A stretch of DNA of 32,669 bases from Acidobacteriota bacterium (lineage in GTDB: Bacteria > Acidobacteriota > UBA6911), in contig JAFGIY010000174.1 of NCBI GenBank assembly GCA_016929335.1, positions 1 to 32,669 of the forward strand, in the 5' to 3' direction. Below the pieces are notes generated by a model. That model was not told the DNA's origin. It did not search any database and saw only the letters and a list, made by a program, of their open reading frames with translations. Below are positions 1 to 7,330 of this stretch, piece by piece. Each line of letters opens with the position of its first letter. Position 1 is the stretch's first letter. The translations under genes and the position numbers were made by a program.

Positions 1-104
1 AAAAGTTCCAATAATGCTTTCGAACGAAATTATTATGGATGAGAGCCGTCAACAAAATGTAAAGTTATTGTTGCGCGGGCCCTAAGCCTTCCAGACATGA
101 TCTG

Positions 105-1145
105 TTACTGGCGGATGCCGGGGAAGCCGACGCCGGGAGCGGGACGTTCGCGCAGGACGTCTCTGCGGAAACGGAACAGCTTCGCGGGGCGGCCGCCGGT
201 CCGTTGATCGAATTGGCCTGTGCCTTCGACCAGCCCTCCTTTTTCCACGAGGCGCCGCAAATTCTGCTTGTGCAGCGGCACACCCGCCAGCGCTTCCACG
301 ACGCGCTGCAGTTGAAAAAGCGTGAAGGTGGGTGGAAGCAGTTCAAACACGACCGGGCGATACTTGAGCTTGCCTCGCAGCCGGCCGAGTGCCGTAGCAA
401 GAATCCGCCGATGATCCAGCGCCATAGGCCGGCCTAATTGGCTTGTCCAGTCGCCGGGCTCTCGGATCGGTTTTCCCGAAGGGGCGGACGGATCGGTGGA
501 TTTCGGGTTTCTGTCGCGCAGTGCTTCAACGGCAAGGTCAATCTCATAGATCAACTCGTATCGTTCCAGCACGCGTTCCGGAACCCAGGGAGCGCCTCCC
601 AATCCGAAGTTGATGTCGACTCGTTCGCGTCTTTCCCTGCGCACTCTCGGATTCGGCCCCGAATCAATCCATTCATTCAGCGCAGGCTCTATATAGTCAT
701 CAATTACCTGTGGCCGGCCTCCACGCCAATTTTCCCAGGGCAGAAACAGATAGCATTGCCGCCAGTCCGCGCCGGCAGTCCCGGAAGGTTTACCTTCTCG
801 GATCAAAGCCACATAGGCTACAGAAACAACGCGGGGTCCCCCTTCGCATTCCAGTGGATCGCGATTTTTGTCTCCGAAGGTATATAGTTGTTCTACATAG
901 CCCAGTTCCAGGCCGGTCTGCTCTCGAACCCACCGCCGCAAACCCAGCTCCAGAGTGCGGTCGTTGGCCGGATCGAAAGGACCGAAGGGAATGGCATCCG
1001 GAGATTCGGGGTGGAATATGTCTCCGTGAGGTTTCAGCCCTCCGGCAAGCGAATGATCGGGCCGCCGGACGGTCAGGATGCGGGGAGATCCCTCCGTAAC
1101 CGCGACGATGACGGCGTTCAGGCCAATCACGACTTGGGGATCCAC
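105..1145 (-). CDS. NadQ/NrtR-like NUDIX-fold transcriptional regulator
   Basis: 346 residues, GTG start; GGAGG at 1152-1156 (minus strand) lies 6 nt upstream and supports this start. The N-terminal half (about 1-210) is a NUDIX-like domain with the stretch REQTGLELGYVEQLYTFGD, recognised from the COG4111/NadQ group. The NUDIX box is degenerate: where R-E-x-x-E-E is expected the protein reads R-W-V-R-E-Q, which points to ligand sensing rather than hydrolysis. The C-terminal part (about 235-335, KYRPVVFELLPPTFTL through GRPAKLFRFRR) matches the winged-helix DNA-binding domain of NrtR/NadQ regulators, which in characterised members respond to NAD-related metabolites. No NAD biosynthesis gene is in this window, so the regulon is unknown. 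It lies downstream of the acyl-CoA dehydrogenases across a repeat-rich gap. Family assignment is good; regulatory role is inferred. Confidence 0.8.
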   Translation of the reverse strand: MDPQVVIGLNAVIVAVTEGSPRILTVRRPDHSLAGGLKPHGDIFHPESPDAIPFGPFDPANDRTLELGLRRWVREQTGLELGYVEQLYTFGDKNRDPLECEGGPRVVSVAYVALIREGKPSGTAGADWRQCYLFLPWENWRGGRPQVIDDYIEPALNEWIDSGPNPRVRRERRERVDINFGLGGAPWVPERVLERYELIYEIDLAVEALRDRNPKSTDPSAPSGKPIREPGDWTSQLGRPMALDHRRILATALGRLRGKLKYRPVVFELLPPTFTLFQLQRVVEALAGVPLHKQNLRRLVEKGGLVEGTGQFDQRTGGRPAKLFRFRRDVLRERPAPGVGFPGIRQ

Positions 1146-1162
1146 TGGAGGCCTCCGGGCAA

Positions 1163-1245
1163 GTTGACGATTAACGATTTTCGATTGACGATTAAAAAAC
1201 CTGTATGAGCCTCAATCGTAAATCGTCTTTCGCAAATCGTCAATC
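1163..1245. repeat. Inverted pair of AATCGT-rich repeats (possible hairpin)
   Basis: The 104-nt gap between the NUDIX regulator and the acyl-CoA dehydrogenase is almost filled by iterated words of the type GACGATT/AATCGTC. The left arm (about 1163-1193) reads with ACGATT units and the right arm (about 1214-1245) with AATCGT units, so the arms are roughly complementary and could form an imperfect hairpin with a loop of about 20 nt. It ends next to the dehydrogenase stop codon, so it might act as a terminator or processing site between two same-strand genes. It resembles dispersed intergenic repeats rather than a classical terminator. Confidence 0.6.
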
Positions 1246-1249
1246 TGTA

Positions 1250-2443
1250 CTACTTCAATTCCCGGCTGGAGTACCCGAGAATGCGGCGGGCAATTACAAG
1301 GCGATTGATCTGCCCTGTTCCTTCAAACAGGTCGATGACTTTTGCGTCCCGCATCCACTTTTCCAGCAGCAGATTGCGCGAGTAGCCCAGCGATCCCATC
1401 AGTTCAACGCCCTTCATGGCTATTTTGGTTACGACATCGCCGACTTTGGCCTTACACATGGAGGATTCGAGTGTGTTCGGCTTTTGTTGATCGATCAGCC
1501 AGGCGCATTTCACGACCAGCAGCCAGGCTGCCCGCAATTGGGCCTCCATATCGATAATATCGCGCTCAATGGAAGTAAGAAGGTTCCGCGGAACTCCATA
1601 GCGGATCCTGATTCCTTCGCGACCAAGCTGTTCTTTCAGAAAATCCAGCACGGCACGGGCGACTCCGACGCCGGCGGCAGCAGCGGCGGGCCGGGCTGAA
1701 TTGAAGCTCGTCATAGCGCCTTTGAATCCGGTACTGGAGGGACCTCCCAGCATATTTTCCAGAGGAATTCTGCAGTCCTCGAATATCACAACCGCGGTAT
1801 CGCTGGCCCTCAGGCCATACTTGTTCTCCAGTTTGGTGATTTTCACTCCGGGCGTACCGGCTTCGACAATAAAAGCCTTAATCGCCTTGCTGCCGGCGGA
1901 AGGATCCGTTGTCGCCCAGACAACCAGGAGACCGTCCGATTCGATCAGAGACATTTTGGCAGTGGTAACGAACAACTTTTCACCGTTGAGCACCCAGCTG
2001 TCGCCATCTTTCACCGCCCGGGTACGGATAGCCGATGAATCGGAACCGCAGTGAGCTTCAGTCAGCGCCATACCAACCCAGGTCGGCCTGGCGCTCCTGA
2101 ATTTTTCCGCCAGGAGCGCCTTTTGCTCGTCTGTTCCGACGACCTTGATAAAGGTACCGGCCAAAGCCGGCCATGGAATGCACAGGTATAATCCAAGATC
2201 TCCCCATCCCATCACTTCATTGATATGTACCGTCAGCATAAACCGCTCGGAGATATCCGAGTCCGGTCTCAGGCTGTCGATATGCTGTCGGCCTGTGTCC
2301 CAGATAAATCTGGCGAAATCCCAGGGGATTTCATGCTCATTTTCGTCATAGTAGCGCGCCTGCGGCCGGATCTTTTCGAGTGCAACAGATTCCGCGTACT
2401 CCCGCTGCTTTTTTATCCACTCAGAATTTTCAAAGCTGATCAT
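1250..2443 (-). CDS. Acyl-CoA dehydrogenase family protein (397 aa)
   Basis: FAD-dependent alpha,beta-dehydrogenation of an acyl-CoA thioester, with electrons normally passed to ETF. The full-length fold is visible: helical N-terminal domain (about 1-120), middle beta domain with GMALTEAHCGSDSSAIRTRA and DSWVLNGEKLFVTTA, and C-terminal helical domain ending in LFEGTGQINRLVIARRILG. The Glu in FEGTGQ sits where the catalytic base of medium/short-chain enzymes is found. GGGAG at 2453-2457 precedes the ATG by 9 nt. It lies 18 nt downstream of a second acyl-CoA dehydrogenase on the same strand, so the two are probably co-transcribed. Substrate cannot be deduced; no thiolase, hydratase or ETF gene is present in the window. 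Confidence 0.9.
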   Translation of the reverse strand: MISFENSEWIKKQREYAESVALEKIRPQARYYDENEHEIPWDFARFIWDTGRQHIDSLRPDSDISERFMLTVHINEVMGWGDLGLYLCIPWPALAGTFIKVVGTDEQKALLAEKFRSARPTWVGMALTEAHCGSDSSAIRTRAVKDGDSWVLNGEKLFVTTAKMSLIESDGLLVVWATTDPSAGSKAIKAFIVEAGTPGVKITKLENKYGLRASDTAVVIFEDCRIPLENMLGGPSSTGFKGAMTSFNSARPAAAAAGVGVARAVLDFLKEQLGREGIRIRYGVPRNLLTSIERDIIDMEAQLRAAWLLVVKCAWLIDQQKPNTLESSMCKAKVGDVVTKIAMKGVELMGSLGYSRNLLLEKWMRDAKVIDLFEGTGQINRLVIARRILGYSSRELK

Positions 2444-2461
2444 GCAAAATTTCTCCCGAGG

Positions 2462-3553
2462 CTAAACGATGGCAATTCCTTCCATGACTCCGAATCCGCG
2501 CGCATTGCGCAAATAAAGCTCTTCCGGGAAATCCCGAATAAATCCATAACCGCCCAGAATCTGGACGGCCCGATCTGCAACCATGAGAGCCGTGTCGCCG
2601 GCAAAATTCATCGCAAGATACGCTTCGTGTGCGGCATCCTTGTGTTCGTCCAGGCGCCATGCCGCTTCCCAGACCATCAGGCGGGCGGCTTCAATATCCG
2701 TGATCATGTCGGAAAGCGTAAAAGCGATGGATTGGCGTTGCGCGATCATCTCGCCGAAAGCTTTCCTGTTTTTGGAATAGTCCAGGGCAAATTCATATGC
2801 GGCGCGGGCAACTCCCACAGCCATTGCCGACAACGCAACGCGCGAGGAACTCAGGATCAGCTGAAAATTGCTGCCGGCTTCGCCTCCCAATCGCTGTGCG
2901 GCAGGTAGGGCGCACTCGCGGAGTTCCACGGAGTAGAGCGGGAAAGCCTTCATCCCCATATTCTTTTCCCGCTCTTTAACTGCCAGCCCGGGTGTGCCCT
3001 TTGGAATCAGGAATCCTTCGCATTTTCCTTCAAGGGTTGCGTAGACCAGAATCCACTCGGATTCCGCGGCAAAGGGGACATTGTTCTTGATCCCGGAAAG
3101 AATATAGCCTCCGTTTTTTCTGGTCGCCGTTGTTCCGGGAACATTGGGATCAAAGTCCATGCGGGGCTCCATGAGTGCGGCGGAGCCGTATACATACGAT
3201 TCTCCGCAGAAATGCGGCAGCAGATCTTCTTTCTGTTTTTCCGTTCCGCACAAGAGGACGGGGATAGCAATCAGGTTTGGAGCTGTGAGCACAAGGGCTG
3301 CACTCAGATCGCCCCACGCCAGCTCTTCAGCTGCCAGAACGGAGGTGAGCGCAGAGCGTTCCCCGAATCCTCCATATTTTTCGGATATGCTGGCGGGCAA
3401 TAGCCCAAGCTCCCATCCCGTGTGCATCCACTCCGGAGCCGGTTCGCTCTTCTCATCGGCTTCGCTCATTCTGCTGCGAAATTCCTTCAAAGCCAGCTTC
3501 CTTGCCGCATCTGCAATTATCTTCTGTTCCTCAGTCGGATCGAATGAATACAT
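2462..3553 (-). CDS. Acyl-CoA dehydrogenase family protein (363 aa)
   Basis: Second acyl-CoA dehydrogenase, first gene of the pair. The order is the family's: N-terminal FDPTEEQKIIADAARKLA, a middle domain with GSAALMEPRMDFDP and a GGYILSGIKNNVPFA segment, and a C-terminal four-helix domain (RKAFGEMIAQRQSIAF, QILGGYGFIRDFPEE) ending in ARGFGVMEGIAIV, whose Glu aligns with the catalytic base position. It is only about 25% similar by eye to its neighbour, so they are not a recent duplication. It ends immediately after the catalytic segment and lacks the short tail of many homologues. GAGG 8 nt before the ATG supports the start. The pair could be two enzymes of one pathway or subunits of one enzyme; the sequence does not decide this. 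Confidence 0.88.
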   Translation of the reverse strand: MYSFDPTEEQKIIADAARKLALKEFRSRMSEADEKSEPAPEWMHTGWELGLLPASISEKYGGFGERSALTSVLAAEELAWGDLSAALVLTAPNLIAIPVLLCGTEKQKEDLLPHFCGESYVYGSAALMEPRMDFDPNVPGTTATRKNGGYILSGIKNNVPFAAESEWILVYATLEGKCEGFLIPKGTPGLAVKEREKNMGMKAFPLYSVELRECALPAAQRLGGEAGSNFQLILSSSRVALSAMAVGVARAAYEFALDYSKNRKAFGEMIAQRQSIAFTLSDMITDIEAARLMVWEAAWRLDEHKDAAHEAYLAMNFAGDTALMVADRAVQILGGYGFIRDFPEELYLRNARGFGVMEGIAIV

Positions 3554-3616
3554 ATCAACAACCTCGTTTTAAGCGACAGTGTAATAACTTATGCAGGATA
3601 GTTAAGCAAGCGAAAC

Positions 3617-4450
3617 TCAATGCGGGAAGTCCCCTGTTCTCTGCCGGCATCGGATCTGCCGGCCATAAAAAAGAGGGGCCAGGCGCTCGAAAAAATCCGT
3701 TGTTTCCGAAGTATAAAAATCGCGCTTTCCCTGCCGGGTGCAGCGTTCCGCTATCTCCGGATGGCGTCTGAGATAGTCCTCAAGACTTTTCGCCACAATG
3801 GTTCCCTGGGAAATAAGCGAAATATCGTCCGTAATGTATCGGCGGATTTTCGGTTCAAAAAGCGTATAGTGCGTGCATCCGAGAACAAGGGTGTCTATCC
3901 GGCTGTCTGCGGCAAGAATCCGGTCGATGTGCTGTTTTACGAAGTAGTCTGCGCCGGCTCCCTCCAATTCGTTGTTTTCAAGAAGCGGCACCCACATGGG
4001 ACACGCTTCCTGTACCACAGTGATATCGGGGAATTGCTTCGCTATCTCAATCACGTAGGATTGGGATGCAACCGTTCCGGCGGTCGCCAGAACGCCGACG
4101 TGGCGCGATTTCGTTATCGTGCCGATCAGTTCGGTTACGGGCCGGATCACGCCGAGCACCCGGCGGTCCGGGGCGATCAGCGGAAGATCCTTTTGCTGGA
4201 TTGTGCGCAGAGCTTTTGCGGATGCAGTATTGCATGCCAGGATGATCAGACAACATCCCCGGTTGAAAAGCCATTCGACGGCTTCGAGCGTATAGGCGTA
4301 GACCGTTTCAAACGACCGCGTTCCGTATGGAGCACGCGCGTTGTCTCCCAGATAGAGGAAATCATATTGAGGAAGTGCCTGCTCGATTTCTCTTAGAACA
4401 GTCAATCCGCCAAATCCGGAATCAAAAACCCCTATCGGCTGATACTCCAT
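3617..4450 (-). CDS. murI: Glutamate racemase
   Basis: Cofactor-independent interconversion of L- and D-glutamate, supplying D-Glu for the peptidoglycan stem peptide; cytoplasmic. At 277 residues it is normal length. Diagnostic motifs: GVFDSGFGGLTVLRE at the N-terminus (catalytic-region Asp10/Ser11), YLGDNARAPYGTRS (about 33-46), LACNTASAKA with the first catalytic cysteine Cys73, and LVLGCTHYTLFEP with the second, Cys192. Both cysteines needed for the two-base mechanism are therefore present. GGGAG 4-5 nt before the ATG supports the start. It is the last gene of the kdsB-kdtA-nudL-murI series, 84 nt after the preceding gene, so it may have its own promoter. Its position groups it with envelope synthesis. 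Confidence 0.95.
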   Translation of the reverse strand: MEYQPIGVFDSGFGGLTVLREIEQALPQYDFLYLGDNARAPYGTRSFETVYAYTLEAVEWLFNRGCCLIILACNTASAKALRTIQQKDLPLIAPDRRVLGVIRPVTELIGTITKSRHVGVLATAGTVASQSYVIEIAKQFPDITVVQEACPMWVPLLENNELEGAGADYFVKQHIDRILAADSRIDTLVLGCTHYTLFEPKIRRYITDDISLISQGTIVAKSLEDYLRRHPEIAERCTRQGKRDFYTSETTDFFERLAPLFYGRQIRCRQRTGDFPH

Positions 4451-4534
4451 ATAACTCCCGTTACGTTATCATGTCGCGGATTTTCACGAATCTCATTTCC
4501 TTGTTGATCGGTGAAAATTCGCGATTGGGAAAAT

Positions 4535-5095
4535 TCATTCCTTGCTCAGATTCAGGGCTTCGAGGAAATCCTTGATGATTCGAGCGGTCAAACCCCATAT
4601 CTGATGCGTTCCATATGAATAAAAATACACCTGCGGATCCACTCCCGGATAAGTGCGATGCTCAATCCGCAACCGGCTGGGATCCGTGAATATGCGGAGG
4701 GGCACTTGAAGGACTTCGGCCACCTCGCGTATCTGAGGCCTCGTGGTGAAAGCGCCATGGATATATCCGGCAAAAGGCGTTACCCGGTATCCCGTGATGG
4801 ACATATAGTCGTGGAATCTTCCCAGAATTTCGATTTTGCTTTCCTCGATGCCTACTTCCTCAAAGGTTTCCCGCAAGGCCGTCTGAACCAGATCCTCCTT
4901 GCCTTCCCGCATTCCGCCGGGGAATGAAATCTGTCCTTTGTGTGTTTGTACCTCCTCGGTGCGACGGGTCAGCAGGAAATAATATTCGTGCTCCCATTCG
5001 AAAACGGGCATGAGCACCGCCGCTTCGCGGGTGAAGCCATCCATCAGGATTCTGGTTTTTAATGTTGCGAGGCAATTGCGGATGCGGTCCTTCAT
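4535..5095 (-). CDS. NUDIX hydrolase, CoA pyrophosphatase (NudL) type
   Basis: 186 residues. A complete NUDIX box is visible: G-x5-E at 61-67 (GMREGKE) followed by RETFEEVG at 75-82, so metal binding and catalysis are expected. Just upstream, FLLTRRTEEVQTHKGQISFPGG matches the LLTxR...HxGxxxFPGG signature of the NudL/NUDT7-like group that cleaves coenzyme A to phosphopantetheine and 3',5'-ADP. The ATG overlaps the kdtA stop by 4 nt (ATGA arrangement), indicating translational coupling. The link between CoA turnover and Kdo transfer is not obvious and may be only positional. The family call is good; the substrate is inferred from the signature. Confidence 0.85.
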   Translation of the reverse strand: MKDRIRNCLATLKTRILMDGFTREAAVLMPVFEWEHEYYFLLTRRTEEVQTHKGQISFPGGMREGKEDLVQTALRETFEEVGIEESKIEILGRFHDYMSITGYRVTPFAGYIHGAFTTRPQIREVAEVLQVPLRIFTDPSRLRIEHRTYPGVDPQVYFYSYGTHQIWGLTARIIKDFLEALNLSKE

Positions 5096-6429
5096 TTCCC
5101 TCTCAATTCTTCAAATACCATGGAGATTGTTTCGCTTGCGCGCCGGGTGGCGCCTCGGCTTTTTTCGAGGATGCAATAGGCTGCACGGCCCAGAGCCTCG
5201 CGCTCTTTTGCATTCTGCAGGAGTTGAGCAAAAACATCCAATAATTGTTGAACCTGCAAGTCTCGAAGGTTCTCTCCCGCGCTTATCTGCCGGAGACCTC
5301 CCTGCAGACGGAACTCTTCGGCCAGCTGGCGGAAGCTTTCCATGGAAGGCCCGGTCACAATCGCCTTCGAATAGAGGGCCGGTTCCAGGATGCTGTGTCC
5401 CCCATGCCGGATCAGCGTGCCGCCGACGAAGGCGACAGTGGCAAAACGATAAGCCGCGGCCAGTTCTCCGACAGTATCCAGGATCAGAACCTCCGCATCC
5501 CGATTTTTTGTGGCGCTGCCGGTGCGCCGCTGTATCCCGAAATTGCTCTGTGCCGCCAATTGCGCAACCGAATCAAAGCGCTCCGGATGCCGCGGCGCCA
5601 GAAGAAGCCGGGTCTGTTCCAGCCCGGACATCCTCCGGAGGCGACCCAACACATCGAGAAGTATTTGTTCTTCTCCCGGATGCGTGCTTCCCGCAACAAT
5701 CAAGGGCGTATTCAGCTCGCTGAAGCCAAACGCTTCATCGAGGCTGCGCAGGAGCGTTTCGTTTGAATTTCCTTCCGGCAGATCCCGATCGATCTTGATG
5801 TTTCCGGTTACCGTGATCTTATCAGCAGGCGCTCCCATCCGGGCAATGCGCGCCGCATCCTCGTCGGATTGCATCATCAGCGCCCGGTAATTTCGCAGTA
5901 CCCTCTTCAGGATCGGCCGTGCCGGCCTGTAAAACCGGAAAGAGGCGCTGGAAATACGGCCGTTGACGAGCATCACGGGGATGCCGCGACAACGAGCCTG
6001 GTTCAACGTGTTCGGCCAGATCTCCGTATCGACGATAACAATCATGGACGGCCGAATCCAATCGAGAACACGCCGGACAACAAACGCAAGGTCGATTGGA
6101 AAATAAAAAGCATTCCCCTCGCCGTAAGAGCCAAAACGCTGAAGGGCGATCTCATGGCCGGTTTTGGTGATGGTGGAGAAAACAAAGCGAACACCCGGCA
6201 ACTGCCGGTGCAGGTTTTGGACCAGAGGCTGCAGGCTGAGCGTTTCCCCTACAGAACAGGAGTGAAACCAGATCGTCTGCCGGCCGTTGTAGCGCAGGCC
6301 GGCGGGTAAACGTCCCAGCCGCTGCGACAATCCCGGAAGCGACTTTTTGTGCCGCCAGGCTTTATAGAGAAAAGCCGGGAGCAAAATTACTCCCCAGAAA
6401 ACCAGCAGTATGCTGTACAGCCAATACAT
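5092..6429 (-). CDS. kdtA: 3-deoxy-D-manno-octulosonic acid (Kdo) transferase
   Basis: Also known as waaA; transfers Kdo from CMP-Kdo to lipid A precursor at the inner membrane. 445 residues. An N-terminal hydrophobic anchor (about 4-22) is followed by basic residues; then WFHSCSVGETLSLQPL carries the conserved SVGE with the presumed catalytic base Glu62. The N-terminal Rossmann half includes FVFSTITKTGHEIA, and the C-terminal half has VAGSTHPGEEQILLD and VAFVGGTLIRHGGHSILEPA, the usual GT30 nucleotide-sugar site. GAGGG 5 nt upstream supports the start. It is 40 nt downstream of kdsB and overlaps the NUDIX gene by 4 nt, forming a compact operon. One gene cannot tell whether it adds one, two or more Kdo residues. 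Confidence 0.95.
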   Translation of the reverse strand: MYWLYSILLVFWGVILLPAFLYKAWRHKKSLPGLSQRLGRLPAGLRYNGRQTIWFHSCSVGETLSLQPLVQNLHRQLPGVRFVFSTITKTGHEIALQRFGSYGEGNAFYFPIDLAFVVRRVLDWIRPSMIVIVDTEIWPNTLNQARCRGIPVMLVNGRISSASFRFYRPARPILKRVLRNYRALMMQSDEDAARIARMGAPADKITVTGNIKIDRDLPEGNSNETLLRSLDEAFGFSELNTPLIVAGSTHPGEEQILLDVLGRLRRMSGLEQTRLLLAPRHPERFDSVAQLAAQSNFGIQRRTGSATKNRDAEVLILDTVGELAAAYRFATVAFVGGTLIRHGGHSILEPALYSKAIVTGPSMESFRQLAEEFRLQGGLRQISAGENLRDLQVQQLLDVFAQLLQNAKEREALGRAAYCILEKSRGATRRASETISMVFEELRGK

Positions 6430-6469
6430 TCACACCCTCAATGTCTGGGAGCGCCGGAGTTCCCAGGGA

Positions 6470-7204
6470 TTAATCGCCGGTCGCCAGAAACGCCGCGGCC
6501 TTTTCCAGATCCTCTTTTGTATCGACTCCAATCGTATTGTGCATCGTTTCGGCAACATAAATGGAGATGCCGTTTTCCAGGTATCGCAGCTGCTCAAGCT
6601 TCTCCGCCAGTTCCAGGGAAGATTGTGGAAGACTGTGGAACCGGCTCAACGCCGCGCGTGTGTAGCCGTAAAGGCCGATATGTTTGAAATATCGGATCTG
6701 AGCTTTGCCGTCTCTGTCAAATGGTATCGGGAAGCGCGAGAAATAGAGAGCCCGGCAGTGCTTGTCGGTGACCACTTTTACATTGCCGGGATTCCGGGCG
6801 GAAGCCTCGTCGATTGCCACCTTTAGTGTCGTTACTTCACTCTCGCCGTTCAACAGGGGACGCAGCAGCAATTCAATATGCTCCGGACGGATCGTCGGTT
6901 CATCGCCCTGAATGTTTACATAAATATCACCGTCAGTCCGCTCCATTACCTCATGCAGCCGGTCGCTGCCGGATGGATGCTTGCCGGTCATCAGGACCTC
7001 GATATTCCGGCTTGTGCAGTATTGCTGTACAGCGTCGCTGTCGGTAGCTACAAAAAGCCCGCTCAACAGAGTCGATTGGCGCGCTCTTTCATAAACCCAG
7101 TGCACCATCGGCTTCCGGCCGATATTCAGCAGAACCTTTCCGGGCAATCTTTGAGAATCGAGGTGCGCTGGAATAACGCCCAGAACTTTCGGATGATCGC
7201 GCAT
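6470..7204 (-). CDS. kdsB: 3-deoxy-manno-octulosonate cytidylyltransferase (CMP-Kdo synthetase)
   Basis: Activates Kdo with CTP to give CMP-Kdo, the donor used by the next gene product. 244 residues, close to family length. Motifs: VIPAHLDSQRLPGKVL at the N-terminus (nucleotide-binding loop), VATDSDAVQQYC, the TGKHPSGSDRLHEV motif, and YVNIQGDEPTIRPEHI with the metal-binding Asp. It heads the minus-strand envelope operon and is divergently arranged with the leuC-like gene; the shared 126-nt gap must contain both promoters. The ribosome binding site is weak and distant (GGGAG about 11 nt upstream), but no better in-frame start exists before the conserved N-terminus. Cytoplasmic. Confidence 0.96.
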   Translation of the reverse strand: MRDHPKVLGVIPAHLDSQRLPGKVLLNIGRKPMVHWVYERARQSTLLSGLFVATDSDAVQQYCTSRNIEVLMTGKHPSGSDRLHEVMERTDGDIYVNIQGDEPTIRPEHIELLLRPLLNGESEVTTLKVAIDEASARNPGNVKVVTDKHCRALYFSRFPIPFDRDGKAQIRYFKHIGLYGYTRAALSRFHSLPQSSLELAEKLEQLRYLENGISIYVAETMHNTIGVDTKEDLEKAAAFLATGD

Positions 7205-7250
7205 AGCAGTTCAGGCTCCCAAAAGAGGACATTATCCCACACGTTTGGTT

Positions 7251-7276
7251 CTTTGAGCCAACTCTAAGGCTCAAAG
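7251..7276. repeat. Perfect 9-bp inverted repeat upstream of the leuC-like gene
   Basis: CTTTGAGCC (7251-7259) and GGCTCAAAG (7268-7276) are perfect reverse complements around an 8-nt loop. It lies in the divergent gap between kdsB and the leuC-like gene. A related repeat lies beyond the leuD-like gene at 9162-9205, and both carry GGCTCAAAG-R-CTCCA. It could be an operator, an RNA hairpin in the leader, or a dispersed repeat; the second copy favours a dispersed repeat. Confidence 0.55.
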
Positions 7277-7330
7277 ACTCCAATACGCGAAGGGATGCGA
7301 TATGCTATGTTAAATGATGGAGCGATATCC

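Noticed and set aside
1..104. A gene end or terminator at the left edge
   Set aside because: AATAAT/ATTATT arms at 10-15 and 29-34 are short and AT-only, and no coding signal is seen; nothing firm can be called.
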